47,518 bases of DNA from Euryarchaeota archaeon UBA229 (GTDB lineage Archaea; Thermoplasmatota; Poseidoniia; Poseidoniales; Poseidoniaceae). The stretch covers positions 48,862-96,379 of the forward strand of contig DAUW01000076.1 of assembly GCA_002505355.1 (NCBI GenBank), in the 5' to 3' direction. Under the pieces are notes generated by a model, which saw only the letters and a program-made list of their open reading frames with translations, did no database searches and was not told where the DNA came from. The position numbers and the translations under genes are program-made. How positions within the stretch are numbered: position 1 is the first letter of the stretch; each line of letters begins with the position of its first letter. Shown one piece after another: positions 34,331 to 43,989 of the stretch.

Positions 34331-35941
34331 GTCTGTGTTATAGTGAAGGCCTCGATTCTCTGTCCTGTTTATGGCATCCTCGATGACTAGGTTAGCGACT
34401 AAAATGAGGTTTCTTAACTCGACAATATCTCTTGATGGTGTCGATGATTTCCAGATTATGTCAATTTCTTTATCCAAGAGTTTTATTCTTCGCAAGGCTC
34501 TGTTTAGTCTTAGGTTATTCCTTACAATGCCAACTTCACTAGACATGGTATCTTTTAGCATGGTAAGGTCATTGACGATTGGTGCGTGTTCATTCAATGC
34601 TGCCAATCCGTCTGCTCGCCACTGTGGCAACTGATGTGAAATACTATTCGGCGGGTTACTAACTATGTGATTTGCGGCCTTATCAGCAAACACTACTGCC
34701 TCGAGTAAACTGTTTGAGGCTAAGCGATTTGCACCATGCATACCAGTGCATGCTACTTCTCCAATAGCATACAAATGGGGGATAATGCCATCTTTCATGG
34801 CTGTTCTTGGTCTGCCATATTTATCCACATCCAAACCACCGACGATGTAATGTGCGGCAGGTGAGATAGGTAGGTCGTCGAGCCCAAGTGATAATCCATA
34901 CTTGTCTAAATGGGCTTGAATGTTAGGGAATGAGGTCTGCAGCATTGCCTTATCTAAGTGTGAGGTTATGAGGTATGCTTGCTTGTTACCCGTCTGTTTT
35001 AAGTTTTCATCAATCGCTCTAGCGACAATGTCTCGAGTTGCCATCGAGCCGAGGTCTGAAAATTTACGAGTAAAGGAATACTTTTCTGGGTTTGGTGGGG
35101 GTAGGTTGCTTGTAAGTCTCTGCTTACACTCTGCTCGCCAAGAGTTAATTCCTATTTCGTCCAGTATCACACCGCCTTCGCCTCTAAGTGCTTCAGTGAT
35201 CAAAAATGGGCGCCCATCCTCAATTGACAATGCAGTAGGATGAAACTGAATAAAGGCCATGTCTTTGACTGCCGCACCACAACGAAAGGCCATCGCAATG
35301 CCGTCGCCAGTAGCCACACTTGGGTTGGTGGTCTTGGCCCAAAGTTGCCCCACTCCGCCAGTGGCAATTATCACTGCATCAGCGGCAAGAGTCACTACCT
35401 GTTTGGTGCTTTGATCATAACACCAAACACCACATACACCCTTACTAGGGTCACCATGCTCTCGTTGAATCAAATCTACCGCCAGAGTATTTTTCATTAA
35501 AGTGATATTTTGGTGTTGCTTTGCTGAATCGCTGAGTGCTCGTTCAATCTCCCGCCCAGTCGCATCTTTGGCATGCAATATGCGACGCTCTGAATGGCCA
35601 CCTTCCTTGGCAAGTTTGAAACCTCCTTCGTGGTCCCTTTCGAACTGAACACCTATGTTGACTAATTCATTGATACAATCAGCAGCATGCTCAATTACTT
35701 CGCGTACGACTGTCTCATCACACAAACCATCGCCGGATTGTAAGGTGTCGGCAATATGTGCTGACTTACCGTTAGAGTTGGTCTTGTCGAGTATTCCAGC
35801 AATACCACCCTGAGCCCAATTTGTTGATGAATCTTTGATTCTTTGCTTGGTGATAATGACTACCTCATGATTGCTGTTGGCCAACTTGATAGCAGAGAAT
35901 AAACCAGCGATGCCGCTGCCAATTATTGCAATTTTGGACAT
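34322..35941 (-). CDS. nadB: L-aspartate oxidase
   Basis: NadB oxidises L-aspartate to iminoaspartate for de novo NAD synthesis, passing electrons to oxygen or fumarate. The FAD-binding start IIGSGIAGLFSAIKL, NWAQGGIAGIL, HSERRILHAKDATG, FIQFHPTALS, TEALRGEGGVI, MATRDIVARAI, AHYIVGGLDVD and CTGMHGANRLASNSLLEAVVF are all intact, in the fumarate reductase/succinate dehydrogenase flavoprotein order. At 539 residues it is a normal full-length NadB with its C-terminal helical domain. NadA and NadC are not in the window. The start ATG 35941 lies 83 bases from the likely start of the divergent membrane protein gene. Confidence 0.96.
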   Translation of the reverse strand: MSKIAIIGSGIAGLFSAIKLANSNHEVVIITKQRIKDSSTNWAQGGIAGILDKTNSNGKSAHIADTLQSGDGLCDETVVREVIEHAADCINELVNIGVQFERDHEGGFKLAKEGGHSERRILHAKDATGREIERALSDSAKQHQNITLMKNTLAVDLIQREHGDPSKGVCGVWCYDQSTKQVVTLAADAVIIATGGVGQLWAKTTNPSVATGDGIAMAFRCGAAVKDMAFIQFHPTALSIEDGRPFLITEALRGEGGVILDEIGINSWRAECKQRLTSNLPPPNPEKYSFTRKFSDLGSMATRDIVARAIDENLKQTGNKQAYLITSHLDKAMLQTSFPNIQAHLDKYGLSLGLDDLPISPAAHYIVGGLDVDKYGRPRTAMKDGIIPHLYAIGEVACTGMHGANRLASNSLLEAVVFADKAANHIVSNPPNSISHQLPQWRADGLAALNEHAPIVNDLTMLKDTMSSEVGIVRNNLRLNRALRRIKLLDKEIDIIWKSSTPSRDIVELRNLILVANLVIEDAINRTENRGLHYNTDLV

Positions 35942-36024
35942 AGTGGATGTATAATCCGAAATATGCTTCTCTTTTGAACTATTTGAGCGACAGCACTATC
36001 AAACTTATTCCATGTGGTCAAGGC

Positions 36025-36798
36025 ATGGCAGGCATACGTCGTAACCTTGCAACCATTATCGGTGGGTTAATGGCAATTTTCGTCATAGTCAATGTCCAGT
36101 TCGGAATGGTAGCACCGCAGTTAATCGATGGTGCAGGCAACTCTAAGATCGATTTACTGAAAATGCTTGAGCCACACTGTGCCATAGCTGAAATAGAAAA
36201 CGAATTAGCCAAAGGCAATGACAGCTTTTGTCTTGGTGATTCAGGCAATTGGAATGGTGCTGACTTATTGCTTTTAGCCGAGGCAATGTTCTTGATATTT
36301 GTCGGGAGATTCAAATTTCCACAGCAAGGCAGGTGGGCTAAGAGATTCCGCAGAATGGCCTTTATTGGCGGAGTTACGCTGTTTGGTTTGGCGATAATGG
36401 ATCGTTTGGAATTGTTGCCAACCTCAGTAAGTTCCGAGGGTATTGCAAGTTTAATGCCACTTGAGGTATCGCCACTCGCAGTTCAGTTGGGGATGGCCAT
36501 TATTGGTGCTTACATGATGCGGGGTCCAAAATATTGGGACTCGGAAGCCGTTGATTTGACCAATAAAAGACTAGAGAAGCGGCGAGTTGTAGCTGATAAA
36601 TTCCGGTCTAAATACGGAACGGTTGCGAAACCACTACCTCAACTGCATGGGAAACAGCAACGCGTCGCCCGCTCGGCATTGATGCATAGGGATTCCAAAC
36701 TAACGATGCAAGGTAACTCGTCGGTAAAGGTTCACGCAACTTGCCCATATTGCGACGGAGCAGGCTGTGAAAAGTGTAATTTTACCGGTTCCATTTAG
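36025..36798 (+). CDS. Small membrane protein with Cys-rich zinc-ribbon-like tail
   Basis: About 257 residues with three or four hydrophobic segments (LATIIGGLMAIFVIVNVQFG near the N-terminus, a helix around the LLLLAEAMFLIFVG segment, GGVTLFGLAIM, and LAVQLGMAIIGAYMM), then a basic cytoplasmic tail ending in CPYCDGAGCEKCNFTG. The end resembles a half of the DnaJ-type CxxCxGxG zinc ribbon; it has four cysteines in the CxxC...CxxC arrangement and could bind one zinc. I do not recognise the family. The frame opens at ATG 35947, only five bases from the divergent nadB start; ATG 36025 leaves room for a promoter and puts arginines before the first helix, so it was preferred. The function is unknown. 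Confidence 0.7.
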   Translation: MAGIRRNLATIIGGLMAIFVIVNVQFGMVAPQLIDGAGNSKIDLLKMLEPHCAIAEIENELAKGNDSFCLGDSGNWNGADLLLLAEAMFLIFVGRFKFPQQGRWAKRFRRMAFIGGVTLFGLAIMDRLELLPTSVSSEGIASLMPLEVSPLAVQLGMAIIGAYMMRGPKYWDSEAVDLTNKRLEKRRVVADKFRSKYGTVAKPLPQLHGKQQRVARSALMHRDSKLTMQGNSSVKVHATCPYCDGAGCEKCNFTGSI

Positions 36799-36849
36799 AG
36801 TATTTCGGTGAAACTTCTGGCCCTACAAAAACGCAGTATTGAGTGCTCA

Positions 36850-36891
36850 AGACTAGTATACTTTATTACCTCTAGAGACCCGCTATAGAGA
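36850..36891 (+). promoter_or_regulatory. smc: Candidate smc promoter with repeated CTnTAGAGA element
   Basis: In the 129-base gap before smc there is an AT-rich AGTATACTTTATTACC stretch (TATA-like) followed by CTCTAGAGA (36870-36878) and CTATAGAGA (36883-36891), two near-identical elements 13 bases apart. They lie about 40-60 bases before the smc ATG, where a transcription start would be expected. No regulator is known for them. Confidence 0.3.
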
Positions 36892-36927
36892 TTAAGGTTG
36901 GATTTATTTTCCGCTTGAGGGATTGGG

Positions 36928-39900
36928 ATGTATCTAAAAGCACTTGAAGTTTCTAATTTTAAATCGTTTAGAGGTGATGTAACCATCCCTCTAGAGCGAG
37001 GCTTTACCGCAATAACAGGCCCGAACGGGTCTGGGAAGTCGAACTGTGGCGATGCAATTCAATTTGTTCTGGGGCCAAGATCAAACAAGACAATCAGGGC
37101 GCAGAATTCGAAAGACTTGATCTTTAATGGTGGCAATAACCACAATGCTGCTCGCTCTTGTAACGTCACTCTTGTATTCGCCAATCCAACATTAGACAAT
37201 GGAAGAAGAAGGCTACCAATAAATATGGATGAAGTACGGATGTCCCGCTCAATTCGCTTAACAAAGAGTGGAAATGTGGTGACTAATTATGAATTAAATG
37301 GAGAGGAATCTACCCAAAAATCATTTCACAGGATTCTAGGTGCTGCGAATGCTCGTCCTGACGGCTATAACATTGTTTTGCAGGGGGATGTAACAAGTTT
37401 AGCTAAGATGACTGCTAAAGAGCGAAGAAAAGTTCTAGATAGCGTCGCTGGGGTTACTTTGTATGATGATGAGATAAGAAAAGCAGACCGACAAAAGGAT
37501 AGTGTTGACGACTATATTGAAAGAATCAAATTATTAGAGGACAACCAAAAATCCCGTCTGAAGGAATTAAAGAAACAGAAAGACTTAGCGGTAAAAGTAA
37601 AGCACTTAGTTGAAGAATTAAGTGCGGCAAGGGTAATATCCTTCCAAGCAAGCTACGCCAGTCAACTAGCGGAAAAACAGTATCAAGTAAATGAACAAGC
37701 AAGATACCTTGAGGAAGCCAATAATCTTGATACACAAGTGCGCGAGGGTTCGAAAATTCTACTTTCACTCGATGATAAAATTGGCGAACTTCAAAAGCAG
37801 ATTGAGATGTTGACTGGCGGCAATAGTGAAGGCCTAAACAAGACTATATTCGATCTTCATCTTAAAATTGACACCAATAAGGACAAGATAGCCGATGCAG
37901 AATCAAAGGACTTAGAGGATAAAGCAGAGCTAGAGGAGTTGACCAAGCATTTGGCTAGTGCGCAGATTGCACTGCAAGAATTCGTCGACAATTTAGCATC
38001 TGCTAAGGCAGATTTAGCAGGTTCGAAAATATCTCTGCAAGAAGCCCAGTCAGAGGAATCTGCTGTACAAGAAATAATGGAGTCATCAGGCGATGAAACC
38101 TCAAAACTTTCGCAGCAATTAACCAAATTATTGGGCGAACTGGAATTGGCGACAGAAGCGCTAGCGGGGGCTCAAAACGAGGTCAATAAGACTGCAGTAC
38201 AGGCAGAGGTAATTTCCGAACAATTAGCAAAGGCACAAGAGGTAGCAGAAGATAATCGCTTATCACTCGGGGAACTAGAATTACAGGGTGAAGAACTCAC
38301 TGGAGAAGGTTCTGGAGTAGATCGAAGTAAGTTATCAAAGGACCTAATAAATGCCCAAAGAAGTGAGGAGAAACTTGTTGAGGAATCACAACTGATTGAA
38401 GGCAAACTAAGAGAGGCTGAACGGTCAAGAGAACGCCTTCGGTCAGAAATGGAAAATTCGTCTGGTTCCAGAGGCATGGCTGGGGGGGCAGCAGCAGTAA
38501 TTTCCGCCCGTGATAGTGGCGAGTTAACGGGAATAATAGGGACAATTGCTGAATTGTGTGCGCCTATTGATGCAAGTCATGAAAGTGCCTTAGCAACCGC
38601 AATAGGTGGAGGGATGACTTCTATAGTTGTGGAAAGTGATGAAATTGCCGCCAAAGCAATCAAGTGGCTCGCTGAGCGAAGGGCAGGGCGAGCTACTTTT
38701 CTTCCATTAAACAAGTTGACCAATAACCGAGCTGCTGGTAAGGCGTTGATGGTTTCCAAGAAGCCTGGGGTTGTTGGTTTTGCTCATGAGTTACTTGACT
38801 ACGACCCAAAAATAGATATTGCGATAAAATTTGTTCTGCGGAACACGTTGATTGTAGATTCACTATCGACTGCGAGAAATTACATGGGCGGTGTTAGGCT
38901 AGTTACTTTGCGTGGTGATGTTACCGAAGCCGGTGGTGCCATGATTGGGGGCTCAAAGCGTAAGATGTCAGTATCTTTTGGTGGCGGAATCAAAGGTGCT
39001 AGCGAAATCGAACGTCTATCTAACGAGATTGAAAAATTACAGTTAATGAGCGAGACAGTTAATGGGGCACTTCACCAAGCCAGACGTGAGCAACAACAAT
39101 TGCGCACCCAAATTAATCAATTAACTGACAGTGACCAAGCAGTCAAGTTACAAGAATGGCGCTCTGAAATGAAGCAAGCAAAATCAACTTACCATAAATC
39201 ACTGGGTGAGATTGCAGAATTGGAATCAAAATTAAACTTATTAGAGGACCTCGCAGCCCAACAAATAGATACACTGGATGAAAAACAATCTCAAGTTGCT
39301 GACCTAAAAGTAAGTGTTGCATCTACGCGTGAAACTATGGAAGCAGCTAGTCCTGCACACCTAAAGGATAGGCTGCATGCTGCACAGATGAAGCGTTTGG
39401 ACGCAGAGGGAGTCATGGCCCAAGCCTTAGCATCTCTCGACAGTGGTAGTGAACATGAGAACCTTCTCCAAGAGAGAGTCAATGATCTATCTTCTCGGAT
39501 TACCGGACTAGACAATGGAATAATCGCTCGTAGCGAAATGATTGATAATCTGCAAGCAGCGATTGCAACCGACTCGATAGAATTGAAGGACAGAGAAGAA
39601 GAAAGAACACAACTGCTTGAAGAAAATAAGGGCCTAGAGGACGAGAGAATAGCGCTAGTAGATGAACGAGCAAGTCTTAGAACAGAACTGACTCAGAAGT
39701 CAACTGACGCTCAATCAAGGCGTCGTCTAAGCGACGAATTGAGTCGTTCGATTATCAGCAAGGAGTTGGCTATCAATGATTTGTTATCAGACATGCAAAA
39801 TAACAATATTGAGCCAGCAGAAACGGATGTCAATTTACCCTCAGTCGGTGATGCGGAGAAGCGCGTAAGGTCTCTAGAAAGAGCCATGGAAAAGCATGGT

Positions 39901-40830
39901 CCAGTAAACATGCTTGCTATAGAACAGTATGCTGAATGCGAAGAAAGGTTAGATTCAATGAAGGTTGAATTCAAACAATTGCAGACACGAAGAACGAATT
40001 TAGTCGAAATAACCGAAAAATTAGAGTCACAGCGCAAAGAGAAATTATTGAATGTTCTAACCAAGGTCAACGAAAATTTCAAGAAATCATATGAAATTTT
40101 GAGTGATGGAGGAAAGGGAGAGCTGTATCTTGAAAACCCAGATGAACCATTCAAAGGTGGGCTTGAATTGTGGGCCAAACCAAAGGGCAAATCATCGAAG
40201 GTAAACCGACTACAACTATCCGGTGGAGAGCAGTCAATGGCGGCTTTAGCGCTCATTTTTGCCATTCAAGATTACGATCCAAGCCCATTTTACTACTTTG
40301 ATGAGGTAGATCAAAACCTTGATGCAATAAATGCCGAAAGGATTGCAGAAATGTGCCGTAAGCGCAGCAAGCAAGCACAGTTCCTCATGGTTACTCTGCG
40401 CAAAGTTTCACTGCGTTTAGCAGATCACCACATAGGAATCACGCACGGTGGAGATGGATGTAGTCGAAGAATCGTTGATTTCGACCGTGAACGAGCAATT
40501 GAATTAAGCGAGACAGAGTCGGCAAAGAACAATCCACTTGATGAGAGAATTAGCGCCATTGCGCTTGAGAAGCAACAGGAGGCAGACATCGATATGCCGA
40601 CTGTACCAGAACCACTGCCACCCCCTAAGAGTTTAGGCGGTCTGCTTAATTTTTCTGAAGAGCAGAGCGATGATGAAACAACAATTTCAGGACTTATTGA
40701 ACGGGCCAATGAAATGACTGAGGATATTCAAGAAAGAAAGGATATTGTTGCAGCGATAGACTCTATAGAGAAAGATTCTGCTGCCTTAGAAGATTTATCA
40801 CAAACCGAGCAAATTGAGGAAGAAATCTAA
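36928..40830 (+). CDS. smc: Chromosome segregation ATPase SMC
   Basis: SMC forms V-shaped dimers that organise and segregate the chromosome. The 1300-residue protein has the N-terminal head with Walker A GPNGSGKSN at residues 31-39, a long coiled coil, a hinge around residues 530-690 containing GIIGTIAEL, GGGMTSIVVES and GGAMIGGSKR, a return coiled coil, the ABC signature LSGGEQS at 1097-1103 and Walker B FYYFDEVD (Asp1125, Glu1126). The head ends near residue 1190. About 110 more residues follow, acidic and Pro/Glu-rich, longer than the usual archaeal SMC ending. The start ATG 36928 is clear from homology. The stop overlaps the upstream part of the scpA frame, but the scpA ribosome binding site lies across it, so the genes are coupled. 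Confidence 0.97.
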   Translation: MYLKALEVSNFKSFRGDVTIPLERGFTAITGPNGSGKSNCGDAIQFVLGPRSNKTIRAQNSKDLIFNGGNNHNAARSCNVTLVFANPTLDNGRRRLPINMDEVRMSRSIRLTKSGNVVTNYELNGEESTQKSFHRILGAANARPDGYNIVLQGDVTSLAKMTAKERRKVLDSVAGVTLYDDEIRKADRQKDSVDDYIERIKLLEDNQKSRLKELKKQKDLAVKVKHLVEELSAARVISFQASYASQLAEKQYQVNEQARYLEEANNLDTQVREGSKILLSLDDKIGELQKQIEMLTGGNSEGLNKTIFDLHLKIDTNKDKIADAESKDLEDKAELEELTKHLASAQIALQEFVDNLASAKADLAGSKISLQEAQSEESAVQEIMESSGDETSKLSQQLTKLLGELELATEALAGAQNEVNKTAVQAEVISEQLAKAQEVAEDNRLSLGELELQGEELTGEGSGVDRSKLSKDLINAQRSEEKLVEESQLIEGKLREAERSRERLRSEMENSSGSRGMAGGAAAVISARDSGELTGIIGTIAELCAPIDASHESALATAIGGGMTSIVVESDEIAAKAIKWLAERRAGRATFLPLNKLTNNRAAGKALMVSKKPGVVGFAHELLDYDPKIDIAIKFVLRNTLIVDSLSTARNYMGGVRLVTLRGDVTEAGGAMIGGSKRKMSVSFGGGIKGASEIERLSNEIEKLQLMSETVNGALHQARREQQQLRTQINQLTDSDQAVKLQEWRSEMKQAKSTYHKSLGEIAELESKLNLLEDLAAQQIDTLDEKQSQVADLKVSVASTRETMEAASPAHLKDRLHAAQMKRLDAEGVMAQALASLDSGSEHENLLQERVNDLSSRITGLDNGIIARSEMIDNLQAAIATDSIELKDREEERTQLLEENKGLEDERIALVDERASLRTELTQKSTDAQSRRRLSDELSRSIISKELAINDLLSDMQNNNIEPAETDVNLPSVGDAEKRVRSLERAMEKHGPVNMLAIEQYAECEERLDSMKVEFKQLQTRRTNLVEITEKLESQRKEKLLNVLTKVNENFKKSYEILSDGGKGELYLENPDEPFKGGLELWAKPKGKSSKVNRLQLSGGEQSMAALALIFAIQDYDPSPFYYFDEVDQNLDAINAERIAEMCRKRSKQAQFLMVTLRKVSLRLADHHIGITHGGDGCSRRIVDFDRERAIELSETESAKNNPLDERISAIALEKQQEADIDMPTVPEPLPPPKSLGGLLNFSEEQSDDETTISGLIERANEMTEDIQERKDIVAAIDSIEKDSAALEDLSQTEQIEEEI

Positions 40831-40840
40831 AGGTGGTAGT

Positions 40841-42010
40841 TTGACGACTAAACAATCAGTGTTAGACAAATGGTTTCTTAGGCAAGATATCATTAATCAA
40901 CTTCTAGAATCTGGTGAGGAATCTGAGTCTGCGTTACAGTTCGCTGAGCGGATAATGCCCGTGGTTGAGGCTGAGGAATCAGAATATCAGTCATTAGAGG
41001 ATCCATTTGATCGCTCTGTGGCACTGGTATTGTCGCTCGTCAAAGATCAGGAACTAAATCCATGGGATGTTGACTTGTCGACTTTCTTGAAAGTGTTTAC
41101 TAAACGGGTAAGGCTGGAATCTGATAAGCTCAACCTACCTGCTTGCGGACGGTTGATTAGGATGTCTTGGGAGGTTCTAAATCAACAAGCTATGGTGCTT
41201 TTTGACAGAGTTCAAAATATGGATAATGAGGATGATTGGGAAGATGAAATCGATTTTGGTTGGGAGTCTGACTATGACGACCAAGATTATTTGTTCACTA
41301 CCTCAATTCTCGATGGCGAAGTAGATGATATTCTCCCCTCATTATTTGATGAGAGAATTAGGCGTGAAGAGGGCCGGCCAGTAACTTTAGGTGAACTGTT
41401 ATCTGCATTCAAAGACGCAGCGGAAGATGCCGAGGAGTTGAGGATAAGGGAAGAAAATCGTCTTGCTCATCAAGCCGAATTGGGTAAATATTTGAGTAAT
41501 GTTGGAGGCAGAATGCATAATGAAGACCTAGAAGGTGACATATTTCGCTGTTGGACTGCGTTGCGTAAAACCTGCAAAAACCATGGCTCATCAAAGGTCA
41601 AAGTAATCGATGTTGTAAACCAGTTAGGAAGCATTCTCCAAGCGGAGGGGGGAGAACTTTCAGAGGATTACGGCGAGGAGGCAAAAGTTGCATCATTCAT
41701 TGCTAGTTTATTCTTGACGCACAGAGGTTTTGCGCTGATTAGTCAAGACGAAGTACCCTACGGCGACATCATGTTAGAAGACCTATGGCCTGATATTTCT
41801 GACTTTGAGCAGGTCAATCAAAGAATCGAGGAAAAAAAGCGTTTACAATCGAATTCCGCTAGTTTAGAGGATACTGGATCTGTTCAATTTGCGAAAAAAA
41901 GAGCGGAAAAATTACGTTTGAAGGAAGAGAAAGAGCGAGCACAAAAAGCGCGAGAAATTACTGAACAAGATAATGAGACTCTTGAGTCACACGAGTGGTT
42001 AGTAGAGTGA
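40841..42010 (+). CDS. scpA: Segregation and condensation protein A (ScpA, kleisin)
   Basis: ScpA is the kleisin that bridges the SMC heads. The 389-residue protein has the N-terminal region with DPFDRSVALVLSLVKDQELNPWDVDLSTFLKVF, matching the family's SMC-neck-binding helices, then a long acidic linker (Asp/Glu-rich near 140-200) and a C-terminal winged-helix region with KVIDVVNQLGSIL and VASFIASLFLTHRGFALISQDE. It ends in a charged helical tail. The start is TTG 40841 because AAAGGTGG lies four bases upstream, just after the smc stop at 40830; the frame is open to 40814, inside smc. It is longer than bacterial ScpA (about 250 residues), mainly through the acidic linker and tail. Confidence 0.9.
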   Translation: MTTKQSVLDKWFLRQDIINQLLESGEESESALQFAERIMPVVEAEESEYQSLEDPFDRSVALVLSLVKDQELNPWDVDLSTFLKVFTKRVRLESDKLNLPACGRLIRMSWEVLNQQAMVLFDRVQNMDNEDDWEDEIDFGWESDYDDQDYLFTTSILDGEVDDILPSLFDERIRREEGRPVTLGELLSAFKDAAEDAEELRIREENRLAHQAELGKYLSNVGGRMHNEDLEGDIFRCWTALRKTCKNHGSSKVKVIDVVNQLGSILQAEGGELSEDYGEEAKVASFIASLFLTHRGFALISQDEVPYGDIMLEDLWPDISDFEQVNQRIEEKKRLQSNSASLEDTGSVQFAKKRAEKLRLKEEKERAQKAREITEQDNETLESHEWLVE

Positions 42011-42022
42011 GGATTTGATCAC

Positions 42023-42628
42023 ATGTCGGAATTACAACTTGATACTTTATTAGAAGCAACACTGTTTGGTGCTGGAAGGTCGATGTCGGTTACAGAACTA
42101 TGTCAGTCACTTGGTTATGATGAAGATGAGATGCTCGACTGTTTGTATTCACTACGGTCAACTTTGAAGCGAAGACGAGGTGGAGCACTGCAAATTGCAG
42201 AGGTTGGAGATCGTTGGGCAATTGAGGTAAAACCAGACATTGCAGAACATCTACCTAAGGAGGCTAAGACAGAGTTGCCCAAAAAGTTGCTAAAGGCTGC
42301 TTCATTGATAGCCTATCACCAACCTATGTCACAATCAAGGTTAGTCGAGTTACTAGGTCAAAAAGCGTATGATTATGTGCGAGAACTCGCCCAATACGGT
42401 ATGATTGATAGAAGGAAAAATGGCAATACTCGAAGGTTGACTACAACAAGGAGATTTTCTGAGGCATTTGGATGCCCATATACCGACCGCAAAAGAGTAA
42501 AAGCGTGGTTTAGAGAACAAGTTCAAAAAACTGGTATGCTAGATGATTTGGAAACGAGTGATGTATTGAGGGATGAGACAGAGTACCAAGGGACCGTCCA
42601 AGAAACTCTCAAGTTTGAAGAAGAGTAA
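42023..42628 (+). CDS. scpB: Segregation and condensation protein B (ScpB)
   Basis: ScpB is the winged-helix partner of ScpA. The 201-residue protein has two winged-helix domains: the first from ATLFGAGRSMSVTELCQSLG to RWAIEVKPDIAEHL, the second from LLKAASLIAYHQPMSQSRLVELLG to RRFSEAFGCP, which is typical of the family. GAGGATTTGATCAC precedes ATG 42023, 12 bases after scpA. It completes an smc-scpA-scpB operon. Its TAA is directly adjacent to the stop codon of the convergent HMG-CoA reductase gene. Confidence 0.93.
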   Translation: MSELQLDTLLEATLFGAGRSMSVTELCQSLGYDEDEMLDCLYSLRSTLKRRRGGALQIAEVGDRWAIEVKPDIAEHLPKEAKTELPKKLLKAASLIAYHQPMSQSRLVELLGQKAYDYVRELAQYGMIDRRKNGNTRRLTTTRRFSEAFGCPYTDRKRVKAWFREQVQKTGMLDDLETSDVLRDETEYQGTVQETLKFEEE

Positions 42629-43927
42629 TCACTCAGATCTTAACTGTTCTAGGATAACTTTCACAGTCGTTTGGGTTTTGGGTCCGCTATGAGCTTGCAG
42701 TCTCGAAGCAACAATCTCTACTTCATCGCCAATCGCTCCAGCGCTTACGGCCATATTACGTGCGTGCAGTTTCATGTGGCCAGCCTGGATACCATTGGTT
42801 GCTAATGCTCTCAGGGCTCCAAGGTTTTGTGCTAGGCCAGCAGCACACATTATGCTGGCTAGCTCATTTGCTGAATTTACTCCTAAAATTGCCAGGTTAG
42901 CTTTGGCGGTCGGGTGGACCTTAGAAGCGCCTCCTACTATTCCAACTGCCATTGGGGTTTCGATTGAGCCAACTAGATTCCCCTGTTCGTTGACTTGCCA
43001 ATCAGTCATTGATGTATAGCGGTTGTTGGCATGAGCACACCATGCGTGGCATCCAGCCTCGATTGCGCGCCAATCTTGGCCACAAGCGACTCCTACACTG
43101 CTAATTGCATTCATGACTCCCTTGTTGTGCGTAGTGGCTCTAAATGGGTCCGCTACAGCAAAATGATGGGCTTCAATAATGCCGGTGATAACTTCTTGTC
43201 CATTTTCAAAACTGCCATCATTTGATAGTTCTTCAGGGGTAAAAGTTGCCTCTATTCTAGCTAATCTGTGGGCTGCTAAATTGGATAGAATCTTCAAATG
43301 CACTCTTCCTTTGGTTAATCTCTCAACTTCAGGCGCAATCAACTCAGCCATGGTGTTAACCGCATTTGCTCCCATCGCATCTCTGCAATCGACAATTATG
43401 TGTAGAATTAACATCGGTCCAGATAATGATTCAATTACCCTAGTTTCGATGCGTTTGCAGCCGCCACCAAGCTTAATCATAGTCGAAGGTAGACTATTGC
43501 ACAAGGCAATTATTTGGTCCCTTGATTGATTAAGTTGTGACAATGCTTCCTCAACGTCAGGAACATCAAGAATTTGTAGTTGACCAATCATCAGTGGTCC
43601 GTCATTTTGACTGTGAAATCCGCCATGCTGTAAACATCTTTTCGCCATATTAGACGCAGCAGCAACTACACTTGATTCCTCTAAACAGAACGGGATCAAG
43701 TAATGCTTGCCGTCAACAACAAAATTGGTGGCAATGCCTACTGGCAACGACATTGTTCCAATAACATTCTCAATCATTCGGTCAGCCGCTTCATCAGACA
43801 ATTCACCATTATCAGCTAACGCATCAACATGCTCTTGAGTGATTCCTGATAGTTTCTGAACCAATTTTCTTCGTTCAGTCACTGATAGTTTGAAGAAACC
43901 ACTCAGTCGGCTATTCTCTACCGGCAC
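42629..43927 (-). CDS. hmgA: Class II hydroxymethylglutaryl-CoA reductase
   Basis: HMG-CoA reductase makes mevalonate, the committed step to archaeal isoprenoid lipids. The sequence follows the class II (Pseudomonas mevalonii-like) pattern rather than the class I archaeal/eukaryotic one: NSRLSGFFKLSVTER, ENVIGTMSLPVGIATNF, EESSVVAAASNMAKR, DCRDAMGANAVNTM, DPFRATTHNKGVMNAI, DWRAIEAGCHAW and GIQAGHMKLHARNMAVSAGA. The catalytic Glu, Lys, Asp and His regions are all present. The frame opens at ATG 43978, but GTG 43927 has GGTGAG four bases upstream and aligns with the family's start, giving 432 residues. The class II enzyme is a known lateral acquisition in Archaeoglobus and Thermoplasmatales-type lineages. 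Its promoter region holds the GCGTTAA array. Confidence 0.95.
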   Translation of the reverse strand: MPVENSRLSGFFKLSVTERRKLVQKLSGITQEHVDALADNGELSDEAADRMIENVIGTMSLPVGIATNFVVDGKHYLIPFCLEESSVVAAASNMAKRCLQHGGFHSQNDGPLMIGQLQILDVPDVEEALSQLNQSRDQIIALCNSLPSTMIKLGGGCKRIETRVIESLSGPMLILHIIVDCRDAMGANAVNTMAELIAPEVERLTKGRVHLKILSNLAAHRLARIEATFTPEELSNDGSFENGQEVITGIIEAHHFAVADPFRATTHNKGVMNAISSVGVACGQDWRAIEAGCHAWCAHANNRYTSMTDWQVNEQGNLVGSIETPMAVGIVGGASKVHPTAKANLAILGVNSANELASIMCAAGLAQNLGALRALATNGIQAGHMKLHARNMAVSAGAIGDEVEIVASRLQAHSGPKTQTTVKVILEQLRSE

Positions 43928-43989
43928 GCTCTCACCAAGGCTATGCATGAGTAGTTGGCAAATAAGTAATAGGTTCATTTGCCGCTTTA

